Numbered from the stretch's first letter, positions 1 through 9,951 are shown. The stretch: DNA of 64,000 nucleotides from JAICMB01 sp963838885 (GCA_963838885.1 CAWITB010000027.1:114361-178360); one strand, 5' to 3'. Notes: generated by a model from the sequence alone, not told the origin. Numbers and translations are program-made.

Positions 1-1798
1 GGTTGCTGCTTCCGCCGGGCACAGTGTTCACGTTGATTTGATCGCCGTCGTTCTCGCCGGATCGCTCAAAATAGAACCCGAACTTGAAGGTATGGCTGCG
101 CCAGACCTTGGTAAGGCTGTCGGCGGCGGTATAGATGGGGCCGGTGGAGTGCGACGGATAGGGACCGCCCGACAAACCGTAGAAGTTCGGTAGTATCACG
201 GTCGGAATTTTGCTCGGAATGTCCTTGCCTTGCGGCAGCAAGTACGGATAATTGATGCCGAACGCGGACGCGGCATTGAAGCCCGGCGCGGCGGTGTTTA
301 CCGGGATGTAGACATCGTCCAGGCTCAAGGTCGCGCGCGCTTCGTTGATCAGCGTCGGGCTGATCATCCAGGTCCAGCTCACGGTATTGGTCTGATTCGG
401 GCGGTTAAAATATTTGGGCGTGAGGCCCGAGCCTTGGTCAAACGGCTGGTATTCAAGGTAGGCGAAGTCGGTGCGGCGGACCTCGATGTGATGCTTCTCG
501 CTCGGCAGGAAGTCGCCGTTATAGGTGCCCTTGCGCTGATTGATGGGGTGGGCGGCCTGCGCAATCCAGTTCTGGTTGCCGCTGAGATAACCCGGCGTCG
601 GACCAGGGTACGCATTGAGGATGGCGATGCCATTATGGCTCAACCGGCTGGCCGGGATGATGTTGTTCGGGAACGGAACGCAGCTCGCGGCACCGAGCGA
701 GGGACAGGTGGCGGGATCGTAAATGACCGTCGGCTTACTATAGAAAATATTGGGCCCGAGGAGCTCGCTGAAGTTGCCCTGCTTCATGAGCGCGGTGGGC
801 ACCTCCTGCGTTTGCGTATCCGTAAAGCGATAGCGCACCCATTCCTGCCCGATGAAGAAGAACCACTTCTGGCGGTCGCGGTTGAACACTTTCGGAATAT
901 AAATGGGACCGCCGATGTCGAACCCGAACTGGTTGTAGCGGAACGGCGATGCGAAGTTGGTTGTGACGCTCTGGTTGCGCCCCCAGGTGTTCGCGTTCAT
1001 GGCGGAATTGCGGAAGTATTCGTAGGCCGCGCCATGAAAATCGCGGCTGCCGCTCTTCGTAATGATGCGGATCTGGCCGCCGGCGGCGCGGCCGTACTCG
1101 GCCTGATAATCGCCGGTCATGATCTGCATTTCCTGCGTCGAATCGACGTCCGCGACCGCGATGCTGGTCCCATTGGCGCGGGTGCGCACGGCGGGCGCGC
1201 CGTCGAACGTAATGATGGTGTCCTGCACGCGCGATCCGTTGACGTTGTAGCCGCCGCTGTCGAGCGAATAATGCAGATCGCCGAGGGTGTTGCCGGTGCG
1301 GATACCGGGCGTCAGCGATGCCATGTAGAGCGGATTGCGGCCGTTGATCTCAAGAGCCTCGATCTGCTGCGTCGTCACATTCTGCTGCACCGTTCCCGAT
1401 TCCGTCTGCAACTGCGAAGCGGTGGCGCTCACCTCGACGGTTTCACTGGTTTGCCCGACGGCCAACAGCGCGTCGAGCGAAAGCGTGGAATTCGGATTCA
1501 GTTTATTCTGCGTGCTTTCAAAACGCTTGAAACCGGGCGCTTCGGCCGTAACCGTGTAAAGGCCCGGCGGCAGGTTTGGAACCGTGTAATAGCCCGATTC
1601 GTTGGTTGTTACGGTATGTTCTTCGTTGGTGGCTTCGTTGCGGATTACGACCTTCGAATTCGGCACCACGGCCCCGGTCGGGTCCTTTACGAACCCCACG
1701 ATTGATCCCAGGTCCGATTGGGCGAAAGCAAGGCTGCCCATAAGGAAAGCGAGAAACGCCAACACCACTGGCGCACAAAGCGAACGCACATGGTTCAT
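1..1798 (-). CDS. TonB-dependent receptor-like outer-membrane protein with carboxypeptidase-regulatory-like domain (partial)
   Basis: The 5' end lies here and the gene runs off the left edge, leaving about 599 visible residues. It begins with ATG at 1798, preceded by a G-rich/GGGGAAAA ribosome-binding stretch. Residues 1-26 form a signal peptide ending in SLAFAQ. Residues 28-110 read as a carboxypeptidase-regulatory-like beta-sandwich (GSIVGFVKDPTGAVVPN, ESGYYTVPNLPPGLYTV). A plug-like domain with NGRNPLYMASLTPG and DYQAEYGRAAGGQI follows, then the beginning of the beta-barrel with the FHGAAYEYFRNSAMNAN motif. This is the acidobacterial Oar/TonB-like architecture, in which the protein sits in the outer membrane and probably imports or binds oligosaccharides or other large ligands. 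The substrate cannot be told. It is divergent from thiG. Family call is firm; ligand unknown. Confidence 0.9.
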   Translation of the reverse strand, partial: MNHVRSLCAPVVLAFLAFLMGSLAFAQSDLGSIVGFVKDPTGAVVPNSKVVIRNEATNEEHTVTTNESGYYTVPNLPPGLYTVTAEAPGFKRFESTQNKLNPNSTLSLDALLAVGQTSETVEVSATASQLQTESGTVQQNVTTQQIEALEINGRNPLYMASLTPGIRTGNTLGDLHYSLDSGGYNVNGSRVQDTIITFDGAPAVRTRANGTSIAVADVDSTQEMQIMTGDYQAEYGRAAGGQIRIITKSGSRDFHGAAYEYFRNSAMNANTWGRNQSVTTNFASPFRYNQFGFDIGGPIYIPKVFNRDRQKWFFFIGQEWVRYRFTDTQTQEVPTALMKQGNFSELLGPNIFYSKPTVIYDPATCPSLGAASCVPFPNNIIPASRLSHNGIAILNAYPGPTPGYLSGNQNWIAQAAHPINQRKGTYNGDFLPSEKHHIEVRRTDFAYLEYQPFDQGSGLTPKYFNRPNQTNTVSWTWMISPTLINEARATLSLDDVYIPVNTAAPGFNAASAFGINYPYLLPQGKDIPSKIPTVILPNFYGLSGGPYPSHSTGPIYTAADSLTKVWRSHTFKFGFYFERSGENDGDQINVNTVPGGSSN

Positions 1799-1931
1799 AA
1801 GTTTTCCCCCCCAAGCAAATCAGGTCTATTTTATACCCATTCGAGACCGCAAGCCAACTGAAAAACTGAGTTCGCGCCGCGCTCCGCGTTGCAAGATGAT
1901 TCGCGTTTGTGCGCGGGCCTACAATGAAAGC

Positions 1932-2708
1932 ATGTCCGACGTATTGCGTATTGCAGACAGAACATTTGAATCCAGGCTTTTCGTGGGGACGGGCAAGTAC
2001 CGGAGCTTCCAGGAAATGGCCCGCTGTCACGCAGCTTCTGGCGCCGCGGTGGTAACGGTGGCCGTGCGGCGCGTCAATCTGGGCGACCGCACGAAGGAAT
2101 CGCTGCTCGACTACATCGATCGCAGCCGTTTGTTCATACTTCCCAATACGGCCGGCTGCTATACGGCGGACGAAGCGATCCGCACGGCGCGTCTCGCCCG
2201 TGAGGCGGGGCTGTCGAACTGGATCAAGCTTGAAGTGATCGGAGACGAGAAGACACTGTTTCCCGATAACGAGGGGCTGCTCGAAGCCACGCGCGTGCTC
2301 GCCAAAGAGGGTTTCGTGGTGCTGCCTTATACCAACGACGATCTCGTAAACGCGCGGAAACTGATCGCCGCTGGAGCGGCTGCCGTGATGCCTCTGGCGG
2401 CGCCCATCGGCTCGGGCCTGGGAATTCAGAACGTTGCGAACTTGCGAATTCTCCGGGAGATGATCACCGAGGCGCCGCTGATCGTGGATGCGGGAGTGGG
2501 GACGGCATCGGACGCCGCCGTCGCGATGGAACTGGGCTTCGACGGGATTCTCATGAATACCGCCATTGCCGCCGCGGAGGAGCCGGAGCGCATGGCCCTG
2601 GCGATGAAGCTCGCGGTGGAAGCCGGACGCCATGCCCACCTGGCCGGCCGCATGCCCAAAAAACTTTATGCGACAGCGAGCAGCCCGGCGGTTGGCGTGG
2701 TGCGGTAA
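1932..2708 (+). CDS. thiG: Thiazole synthase ThiG
   Basis: ThiG forms the thiazole phosphate ring of thiamine from deoxyxylulose phosphate, dehydroglycine and ThiS thiocarboxylate in the cytoplasm. The 258-residue product has normal family length and starts at ATG 1932 with MSDVLRIADRTF. Visible family marks are the N-terminal FVGTGKY, the Schiff-base lysine K99 in WIKLEVIGD, PNTAGCYTADEAI, and the phosphate-binding end of the TIM barrel (PIGSGLGIQN, IVDAGVGTASDAA, NTAIA). The open frame extends upstream to 1602, but that part is shadow sequence inside the opposite receptor gene. No thiS, thiH/thiO or thiF is next to it, so the pathway genes must be elsewhere. I see no TPP riboswitch in the 130 bases upstream. 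Confidence 0.95.
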   Translation: MSDVLRIADRTFESRLFVGTGKYRSFQEMARCHAASGAAVVTVAVRRVNLGDRTKESLLDYIDRSRLFILPNTAGCYTADEAIRTARLAREAGLSNWIKLEVIGDEKTLFPDNEGLLEATRVLAKEGFVVLPYTNDDLVNARKLIAAGAAAVMPLAAPIGSGLGIQNVANLRILREMITEAPLIVDAGVGTASDAAVAMELGFDGILMNTAIAAAEEPERMALAMKLAVEAGRHAHLAGRMPKKLYATASSPAVGVVR

Positions 2709-2896
2709 AGGATTGTGCGCCGACGCGCGCGGCCCGAATCATGTTTTCGAGCCGCGTTCGTGATCGATAACGCGCCTGGCCAGGCGAGAGAATAGCATCG
2801 GGGTTCAGGGTGGAAAATTATAATAGTCAGATTCTTCCGTCGCCGCTTGATCAGCAATAACCGATTTGAGATCGCGCTTTCCGATCCGCGAAAACA

Positions 2897-3526
2897 TCAC
2901 GCCTTCCGGCAGGTGAACACGCGCGCGGGAGGAAAGTTGATAAACACCCACTTCGTCCCAATTTTTCCGAAGTAGCTTTCGAGAAATTTGCGCTCGTTAA
3001 ACGAACTGCCGATTTTGCAGCCCGCCGCCGAAGTCAGATACTGGTACTGCGTCAGTACGCCGCCCCGACGAAGACAGTCGCGGACCTGATCATAGATAGA
3101 ATGCCTCGTGGGGTTGTCCATGGACGTCAATCCCAAAGAAGAGACCACGGCGTCGACCCGCTCACGCCCCGCCTCCCGCGCAATACGGCCCAGCTCGTCC
3201 GCGCTGCCGTGAACCAGGAGCAAACGGCGGTCCTTCGAAGCGCGTTTGAGGTGCTCAATAAATGCCGCATTGCGATCAATCGCGATAAGCGTCGCGTCCG
3301 GACGCATGCGCCGCAAAATTCCATTCGTCACGGCGCCGGTACCGGGCCCGAACTCGGCAATAACGCGGGCGGCTCCGAAGTCGATGGGGGCGCACAGGGC
3401 CGCGGTCAAGTACCGCGAGCTCGGGGTCACCGAGGCGGTCGAGCGGAAGCTCCGAATGTATTCCCGTAAGAACAGGCCCGCCGCTGAGGGAATCTTCCCG
3501 TCTTGTTCGAAACCATTGTCAGGCAT
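2897..3526 (-). CDS. Class I SAM-dependent methyltransferase, phospholipid N-methyltransferase/rRNA dimethylase-like
   Basis: A 209-residue soluble protein with a Rossmann methyltransferase core. The SAM-binding motif I is VIAEFGPGTGAVTNGIL (about residues 55-71), followed by an acidic post-II residue in LIAIDRN and the VDAVVSSLGLTSM strand where PmtA-type enzymes have motif IV. The N-terminal FLREYIRSFRSTASVTPSSRYL resembles bacterial phospholipid N-methyltransferases and KsgA-like proteins. Likely substrates are phosphatidylethanolamine or another small lipid, but this is inference. It starts 34 bases after the stop of the LytS-like kinase on the same strand and is probably co-transcribed with it. 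No signal peptide is visible. Confidence 0.75.
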   Translation of the reverse strand: MPDNGFEQDGKIPSAAGLFLREYIRSFRSTASVTPSSRYLTAALCAPIDFGAARVIAEFGPGTGAVTNGILRRMRPDATLIAIDRNAAFIEHLKRASKDRRLLLVHGSADELGRIAREAGRERVDAVVSSLGLTSMDNPTRHSIYDQVRDCLRRGGVLTQYQYLTSAAGCKIGSSFNERKFLESYFGKIGTKWVFINFPPARVFTCRKA

Positions 3527-3560
3527 GAGTTCTATGGGAAACGCGCGCGAGCGGCGAATA

Positions 3561-4874
3561 TTACAGTCCGCCGGCGCGGTCTGAAGTCTGGATCTCTATT
3601 CCCGTCCGCGTGCCCTCGCCCGGTTTGCTCTCGATCCACATGCGGTAATCGTTCCCGAACAGCACCTTGAGCCGCTCATTAACATTGCTGACTCCGATCC
3701 CCTGCTCGAAGAGTGTAGCGAGTTTTGGCTCCGGTATGCCGATGCCGTCGTCCTCCACGGTGAGGTGCAGCCGCGCCGCGACGAGCTCGCTGCGCACCCG
3801 GATCAGCCCTCCTTCGATCTTGCCGCCCAGGCCGTGCCGGATGCTGTTCTCGATGATTGGCTGGAGCATCATGCTGGGAACCAGCATGTCCAGCGTTTCC
3901 GGGGCGATCTCTTTTGTGAAGCGCAGCTTTTCGCCGAAGCGGACCATTTCAATGGCCATGTAGTTGTCGATGAAAGAGAGCTCCTCGCGCAGCGGCGTCA
4001 GATTGCCAGTTTTGCGCAGCAGCCGCCGCAGGATGCTCGATAGTTTGTACAAAACGTTGCGCGCCTCTTCCGGATTGGTGCGGATGAGCGAAGAAACGGA
4101 GTTGAGCGTGTTGAACAGAAAGTGCGGGTTGATCTGGCTTTTCAGCGCCGCGAGTCGCGCCTCGTTCAATCGCAACTGCTGCGCTTCGAGCTTCTTTTCG
4201 TTGCGCGAATTGTTCCATATCTTCAACGGGAGGGTTACAGCGAAAATGGCGCTAATGCAGATGAAAACCTCCGTTACCGGCGAAGCCGGCTTCCAGATGC
4301 CGGCGAGGCAGAAGATAGTGGTGGGGCCGAACAGCGCCGCGGCCCACAAACGCAGCAGCTCGCAGGCGATGATACTGAGCAGAATGGTGAATTGAAACGC
4401 CGTGCGCCGCAGGTTCTGTTGGCCCCGGAAGGCGCGATAAAAGCTGAAATCGAGCAGCGGCGAGAATCCCCAGACTTCCTCCTTGTCGGGTGTCACGTCG
4501 CGCAGCAGCGCGCCCAAGACGCCAACGCCGGCGAACAGCAGCAGGGATATAAACTCGCCGTTCAATACCGCCGGGATCGATATGAGAATGCCCGAGAGCA
4601 AGCCGGTGGCATATCCTCCCACCAAGCCAGAGAGAAAACTGCCCTCCAGACCGAGATCGACGGCCATGTATTGATTGCGCGTAAGGACGCGCGTGGCAAC
4701 ACCGGCGCCGAACACCGCCGACAGGCTCAAGGCCAATTTAATGCGCTGCACCAGAGTGCGTTCTTCCCGCATCAACATTCTCTGGAAGCTGCCGAAGCGG
4801 GTGAGAATACTGGCCAGCGACGCAGCCACCGCCAGGCGGAGCAGCAGGATCACGAGCTGGCGCGGTTCAAGCAT
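3561..4874 (-). CDS. LytS-type membrane sensor histidine kinase
   Basis: An integral-membrane sensor kinase of about 437 residues. The N-terminal 190 residues hold five or six hydrophobic helices of the 5TM-LYT type (GLEGSFLSGLVGGYATGLLSG), then two more membrane segments. A His_kinase domain carries the phospho-acceptor in SQINPHFLFNTLNS, and an HATPase domain shows the N-box IIENSIRHG and G-box DDGIGIP. I chose ATG 4874 because AAGGG lies seven to eight bases upstream; the frame stays open to 5216, but that part overlaps the divergent ribA. LytS kinases normally pair with a LytTR response regulator and none is adjacent, so it is an orphan sensor here. The gene after it encodes a methyltransferase. 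Confidence 0.88.
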   Translation of the reverse strand: MLEPRQLVILLLRLAVAASLASILTRFGSFQRMLMREERTLVQRIKLALSLSAVFGAGVATRVLTRNQYMAVDLGLEGSFLSGLVGGYATGLLSGILISIPAVLNGEFISLLLFAGVGVLGALLRDVTPDKEEVWGFSPLLDFSFYRAFRGQQNLRRTAFQFTILLSIIACELLRLWAAALFGPTTIFCLAGIWKPASPVTEVFICISAIFAVTLPLKIWNNSRNEKKLEAQQLRLNEARLAALKSQINPHFLFNTLNSVSSLIRTNPEEARNVLYKLSSILRRLLRKTGNLTPLREELSFIDNYMAIEMVRFGEKLRFTKEIAPETLDMLVPSMMLQPIIENSIRHGLGGKIEGGLIRVRSELVAARLHLTVEDDGIGIPEPKLATLFEQGIGVSNVNERLKVLFGNDYRMWIESKPGEGTRTGIEIQTSDRAGGL

Positions 4875-4925
4875 TGCGAGCCCTTGGATCATTATAATGA
4901 AAACAAAGCGCTTATCTGCCCAGAA

Positions 4926-5531
4926 ATGCTTATAAAAATAGCCGAGGCAAACTTCCCCAGCCGCTTTGGGCACTTTCGGATTTACGGATTCGAAGGCCGC
5001 TATGGCGAGGCGCCCCGGCGTGAAGAGAACAAGGACGAATGCGTCGCGCTTCGAATGGGCCAACTGGAGGGAGAGGAGCCCGCGTTGCTGCGGATTCATT
5101 CGCAGTGCCTCACGGGAGACGTCTTTCACAGTCTGCGATGCGATTGCCGCTCGCAGCTCGAGATATCTTTGAACCTCATCGCCGAAGAAGGCCGCGGCCT
5201 GATCGTCTATGAACATCAGGAGGGCCGCGGGATTGGGCTGTTAAACAAGCTGCGCGCCTACGAGCTGCAAGACGAGGGCGCCGACACAGTGGAGGCGAAC
5301 GAACGTCTGGGGTTCGAAGCCGACCTCCGCGATTACCGCATGCCCGCGGATATCGTGCGCTATTTCGGCGTGCGCCGGGTACGGCTGCTATCGAACAATC
5401 CCGACAAGATCGCCGCGCTCGAGCGCGCCGGCATCGAGGTGACGGAACGCATTCCGTGCATCATCGCGCCGCACGAATCGTCGCAGGGTTACTTGCGAAC
5501 GAAGAAGCAGAAGATGGGTCATCTGCTGTAG
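4926..5531 (+). CDS. ribA: GTP cyclohydrolase II
   Basis: RibA converts GTP to 2,5-diamino-6-ribosylamino-pyrimidinone 5'-phosphate, formate and pyrophosphate, the first step of riboflavin synthesis. The 201-residue product is a stand-alone RibA, without the RibB half that many bacteria fuse to it. The zinc cysteines are seen in HSQCLTGDVFHSLRCDC (about residues 60-76), followed by the active-site EHQEGRGIGLLNKLRAYELQ and VEANERLGF segments. Start ATG 4926 gives the usual N-terminus; the longer open frame upstream is the shadow of the divergent kinase. A TATAAT hexamer at 4893-4898 lies in the short divergent intergenic region and could be its -10 box, but no good -35 is spaced from it. Confidence 0.95.
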   Translation: MLIKIAEANFPSRFGHFRIYGFEGRYGEAPRREENKDECVALRMGQLEGEEPALLRIHSQCLTGDVFHSLRCDCRSQLEISLNLIAEEGRGLIVYEHQEGRGIGLLNKLRAYELQDEGADTVEANERLGFEADLRDYRMPADIVRYFGVRRVRLLSNNPDKIAALERAGIEVTERIPCIIAPHESSQGYLRTKKQKMGHLL

Positions 5532-5764
5532 CTCGAAGAGATAGTCCGGTAGAGAGCGTCCGGAGCAAGATCCGCGCCGTTCGGCCAGCACACTGCCCCA
5601 TACTCGTCCACTTGCGCTTGGGAGAAGAGTGCCGGGTCGCGGAGCGGTTCAAACACGGGACCGAAAAGCCTGGAGGATAAGTCGACCGTCCCGCTCGCGC
5701 CATCGGCGAACGTCACCTCCAACGTATAGGACTGGCCCGCCCTGACGCGAACGACTCGATTCAT
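5519..5764 (-). CDS. DUF2442 domain-containing small protein
   Basis: An 81-residue protein that matches the DUF2442 pattern as I know it: a short N-terminal strand pair (VRVRAGQSYTLEVTFADG), VDLSSRLFGPVFEPLRDP, then ALFSQAQVDEYGAVCWPNGADLAPDALY. Function of the family is unknown; members often follow a DUF4160 protein in what look like small toxin-antitoxin-like pairs. No recognisable DUF4160 partner is present upstream here (5765-5864 holds only a weak frame). The stop overlaps the 3' end of ribA by 13 bases in tail-to-tail orientation. Confidence 0.8.
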   Translation of the reverse strand: MNRVVRVRAGQSYTLEVTFADGASGTVDLSSRLFGPVFEPLRDPALFSQAQVDEYGAVCWPNGADLAPDALYRTISSSYSR

Positions 5765-5864
5765 TTTTTACTCCAGCGACCAATCGAGCACGAGCCCAGG
5801 CGCCCGGCGCGGAAGCCTTCACTTCAATTATTTCGATGCTGAGTGTTGGCACAGAGCGCCGATC

Positions 5865-7151
5865 CTACTTTATTTGCGGCGCCCTGTCGGGGTTGGATGC
5901 GGTCTTCTGTCGCGGCGTCATAACGGCGCCCGCCCAAATCGAAAGGCAATACGCCGCGCACAACAACAGCGGACAATACAGCGGATAGCGGTAGCGGACA
6001 TCCACTTGCATTATGTAGTACGACAACGGATAGACGATCAATACGGTCGCTAGCAGATAAAATCCGGCGCGGTTCTTCAGGAATGAAATTACGAATCCGG
6101 CGATTCCGAAGATGGTTATCGCGGCGCAAAACAACGTCTTGAGCGGGGCATTTAGCAGAGGAAACCAGAAATAGAGGATCCGCAGTGCCGTGAGATGCGC
6201 GAATTGAGCGGGATTTTGCCGGATCCAGGCGAAGGCCGCCGCCTTCTTCTCCTCGAAGTACCTTGGCTCGCCGAGGACGCTCAAGCGGCGGGCTTCGCTG
6301 TCGTTGTGAAAAGGATGAGTCGCGTACGGTCCGCCCGGACGCGTGTTTTCGTCGAACAAGGGGCTCGACTCCGGTCCGTTGCTGACGCTGAGCTCCAGGC
6401 CGTAATTATCGCGGATCAGAAAGAGGCTGCCGAATTCCAGGTAATTCCTGACTGTCCAGGGGACCAGGACGAGGATCGCCAAGGTCACCGTCAACACCAC
6501 ATCGCGCAGCGCCGCTTTGCGCGAAACATCACGCGCGCGCCAGATCCGCAGCGCGCACAGCGGGGCGAGCACGGTCAGAAACGTGGGATTGAAAAGGAGC
6601 GTGAGACCCCAGGCGAGCCCGTACCAGAGTGGCAGCCCGGCGTTGCTCGCGATGGTGTTTTGGGCAAACACGGCGAGCAGCGCGACCACCAACAGGCTCG
6701 TATATGCCGTGTCGTAGGAGCCTTTCGTTTCGATCCAAAACCAAAACGGAATGGCGGCGCCGAAATACCCGGCCGCGATGCCTACGGAGCGCTGGAATCC
6801 GGACGCGGCGGCCAGCCAGGGCAGCAAAGCGAACTGCAGCGCGGCAGCGGCGGAGGCCAGCAACTGGATCGCGAGCTCCGCTACAGCGGTGACTCCCAGG
6901 GCGCGAAAAATCAGGCTGAGCAGGAACGGATAGGCGGGAGGACAAATGGCGGTTTTCCCCGTAGGGACGGGAAACGGATTGGCGAAATTTCCCGTGGCGG
7001 CCAGCGTTTTTCCGATCTCGACCATCTCGGGAGCTTGGATGTCCTTGTATCGTTGCTGAACGATTACCGGGACCATGCGCACGGTTAAGCCGAGAACGAA
7101 AATAAAGAACCAGGGATGCGATCGCAGGGCGCGTTGGATGGGTCCAATCAT
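5865..7151 (-). CDS. GT-C type membrane glycosyltransferase-like protein (PMT/ArnT family)
   Basis: A 428-residue polytopic inner-membrane protein with about ten to eleven hydrophobic segments. After the first helix (WFFIFVLGLTVRM) comes the periplasmic loop typical of GT39/ArnT-like enzymes with an aromatic and proline-rich ICPPAYPFLLSLIF motif; the C-terminal half ends in helices around YPLSYYIMQVDVRYRYPLY, a YR-rich re-entrant segment also typical of this group. Such enzymes transfer a sugar from a polyprenyl-phosphate donor to a lipid, protein or glycan on the periplasmic side. The acceptor is not known. The catalytic acidic pair usually found in the first loop is not obvious, so activity is uncertain. 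It begins 29 bases after the M14 peptidase stop and may be its operon partner. Confidence 0.75.
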   Translation of the reverse strand: MIGPIQRALRSHPWFFIFVLGLTVRMVPVIVQQRYKDIQAPEMVEIGKTLAATGNFANPFPVPTGKTAICPPAYPFLLSLIFRALGVTAVAELAIQLLASAAAALQFALLPWLAAASGFQRSVGIAAGYFGAAIPFWFWIETKGSYDTAYTSLLVVALLAVFAQNTIASNAGLPLWYGLAWGLTLLFNPTFLTVLAPLCALRIWRARDVSRKAALRDVVLTVTLAILVLVPWTVRNYLEFGSLFLIRDNYGLELSVSNGPESSPLFDENTRPGGPYATHPFHNDSEARRLSVLGEPRYFEEKKAAAFAWIRQNPAQFAHLTALRILYFWFPLLNAPLKTLFCAAITIFGIAGFVISFLKNRAGFYLLATVLIVYPLSYYIMQVDVRYRYPLYCPLLLCAAYCLSIWAGAVMTPRQKTASNPDRAPQIK

Positions 7152-7180
7152 GCGGGAACGGCCGGCATGCTTACCGCGGC

Positions 7181-9929
7181 CTATTCCTCGCCGCCGCGGC
7201 CGCCGGCCGTCGCGTGCGCCGGTCCGCGAAACACGGCATTTAGAAACAGCAGATTCAATCCATCCATGTATCCCCGGAAATTGGGATCCGAGGTGAAGCC
7301 GACCACGAACCCGCGGCCGTCGCGCTGCACTACTTCAAACGGCTTGAAGGCGAGCTGCTTGCGGTTCTGCTCCCACATGTATCCGCTGGCCAAAATCTGT
7401 TCGGGGCCCTCGTAGTACGCCGCGTTGATGCCCTTGTCCATTTTGATGGGCGTGAAGATCGCGCGGCCCTGCACCAGCACGTTCACGGTCTCGGGAGCGC
7501 CTACGGTGCTCCAGTGCTCCGGGTCGATTTTGGCGCGCAGCAACACGCCGTGCAACGAATCGGGTTGCGCGGTATCGGGCTGAATGGCTTTTTCGAAATC
7601 GGCCTCGCTCGCCAGCAGCTTGCCGCCCGCTCGGGCCTGATTCTGACGGGCTGCCCCGGAGGCAGAGGAGCCGTCCGCGGCGGCGCGCTCTCCCGCTTTG
7701 GTCCGCCTCGCCGCCCGCGCGCGGCGCCGTCTCCTGGGAAATAGATAGCAACTGCGATTTGGGATCGGCCAGAAACGTGACGGCTCCGGCGCCCACGCCG
7801 ATCAGCGTGCCGCCGTCTTCAACCCAATCTTTTAGCCGCCGCAGGCCGCCCGCGCCAAGCACCGCCGCGTAGCTCTCGCCGCCTCCAAATCCGCCCGCGT
7901 CCGGCAGGATAATCACGTTGAACTGGCTGAGGTCGCCGGAGGCGAGCTGCGGCGTCCGCACCACCGTGACCGGGTAGTCATACTCGCGCTCCAGTACGAA
8001 GCGAGTCGCGCCCGCGGCGGTCGAGTTGGTGGGCCTATCCCAGGCCATTGCAATCCTGGTTCGCGGCACGGCGAAGACGTGATGGCTGCCGAAATTGGCG
8101 CCCTCGTCCACCCAGCCGGTATCGGTCGTGTCGACCTCCGCGCCCGTGGATTTCGCGAGCGCTTCAACCGTGCCGGCGAGATCGGCCGGGTTCTTTTTCA
8201 CTTCAATAATGAGTGTGCCGCGTGAATAGGTCTTGCCCGCCAGCTTGAACTCTTTATCGGTGCTCGTGAGATGCACGTCGCGCTGCAGCGCGGTGGCCAA
8301 AAATCGCGCCGCTGCGGTGGTTCCCCAGGGCACGAGATAGGCGACTGACGGCACGCTTCCCGTAACCCGGCCTGCGCTGATCCGGCCCGCCGCGACGGGC
8401 TCGAAATCGCCCTGCGAAACGGCGGCGCCGGCGACCGAAGAGACGTTATACGCCAGCGGAAGGGACCACGCGGTGACGTCGTACATTTCGCTCGGCAGCC
8501 GTTCCTTGCGGCGGCGCTCTTCCGCCTGCAGGAACTCCGGTTCCATTGAGATCTGCGGGTCGAGCAGCGCGCGCACGAGCCGCATCGCGGGCTGCGCCAG
8601 CGGCACGACATAACTACCCGCCGGGTATTGCCTGCCCGCGTTTTGAAACGCCGCCTTGGCGCGCTTCACCTCGATCCCTTGCTCCGCCAGGTTCGAGGCC
8701 AGCTTGTCAACCGTCGAGGTATCGCCCGTCCGCGGCAGAATGTATTCCCGCACGCCGCCCTTGGCCGCTTCGTCGATGGCGCTGCGGCGGTATTCATAAA
8801 AGTTGGCCAGCAGCTTTTCGCGATTGCGCGCCGCCGTCTCGCAGCTTGAAATGGACGATACAAAATGCTGCCGCACCGTCTCACTGTACGGCACGATGGT
8901 TCCGTTCGCCTTGCGTACTACCAGACCGCGCGTGGAGGCCTGCTCGTAGGTCATTCCGATGGAGCCGTAATACAAGGGCCAGCTCGCTCCGTAACCGGGA
9001 TAAAACTCGTCGTAGCCTTCGCGCGTGAAGTACGAAAAGCCGTACTGGTCGAACCAGCGGGCGTTGTTGCGTCCGAACCATTCCAGGCTCTCGCGCTGCG
9101 TTTTCGTGATGTACGGATTGTAGGGAACGGCCTCCGGGGCAAAATAATACGTCGCGTCGGAACCCATCTCGTGCAGGTCCACGAAGACGAGCGGATACCA
9201 TTCCAGCAGGGTTTTCACGCGGCCGCGGGTCTCCGGCTGCGTCAGCGCGAACCAGTCGCGATTCATGTCGAAATAGTAATGGTTGGTGCGCCCGCCGGGC
9301 CACGGCTCGTTGTGTTCCGCCGCGAGTTGGTTGGGGTCGGGCCGCAGCCCTTCGGCGATTTCAAAATCGTGAACGAAGCGGTCGCGCCCGTCGGGATTCT
9401 GCTGCGGGTCGATCATGACAAGGTCGTTGGCGAGGACCTGCTCCACAAGCTTGTCGTCGCGCGAGGCGAGCAGGTGATAGGCCGTCATCAGCGCCGCGTC
9501 GGGCGAGGAAATCTCGTTGCCGTGGACGCCGTAGGCAAGCCAGATCAGCGCCGGCAGCCGGCTCATGATGCGCCGCGCTTCGGCTTCCGATGTCGCGCGA
9601 GGATCCGCCAGCCGCTTCATGCCGGACTTGATCTCATCCAGCCGCGCGATATTCGCTTCCGATCCAATGACGGCGTAGACCAGCCGCCGCCCTTCCCAGG
9701 TCTTGCCGTAATCGTAGATTTTCATGCGCCTCGGCTCCGCCGCCGCCAGCGCCTCCAGATACTTCAAGATGTTCTCGTGTGAGGAGATGCGCTCTCCGGA
9801 GTCATAGCCGAGCACCTTCTTTTGCGTCGGGACAGCGGGATCGTAGGAGGCGCCCGGCCAGAACTCGACTTTGGGGGCGGCGAGCGCCGGTAGGGCGAGC
9901 GCGCAGAACAGTAGAAGGAAGGACTTCAT
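7181..9929 (-). CDS. Secreted M14-family zinc carboxypeptidase (frameshifted)
   Basis: After a signal peptide (MKSFLLLFCALALPALA, start ATG 9929) follows an M14 carboxypeptidase domain: zinc ligands H and E in GVHGNEISSPD near residues 133-136, NPDGRDRFVHDF, RDWFALTQPETRG, and the third ligand in VFVDLHEMGSD near residue 250. About 500 residues of accessory sequence follow, including a class-I glutamine-amidotransferase-like fold (VIILPDAGGFGGG, GGTLIGVGAGAV). The reading frame is broken at the CCC run 7692-7694: removing one base joins the main frame to a second frame ending at 7181, with uninterrupted family-like sequence (KAIQPDTAQPDSLHGVLL, YYEGPEQILASGYMW), giving 915 residues. The divergent secreted-protein gene starts only 22 bases away. 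Confidence 0.85.
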
Positions 9930-9951
9930 AAAAGTAGTAGGATACGGCATA

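Noticed and set aside
230..1705. Long plus-strand open frame of 491 codons
   Set aside because: It is the antisense shadow of the TonB receptor; composition is Arg/Ala-biased with no family motif.
1799..1931. TPP riboswitch upstream of thiG
   Set aside because: The conserved CTGAGA and ACCTGATCTGG-type cores are absent.
4893..4898. TATAAT as the -10 box of ribA
   Set aside because: No acceptable -35 at 16-18 bases; the hexamer is noted in the ribA entry but not annotated as a promoter.
5649..5852. 67-codon minus-strand frame upstream of DUF2442 as a DUF4160-like partner
   Set aside because: Apart from the first residues MPT the sequence does not fit DUF4160 and it overlaps the DUF2442 gene.
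8865..9782. Plus-strand 305-codon frame
   Set aside because: Antisense of the M14 carboxypeptidase, which has a full catalytic site and signal peptide.
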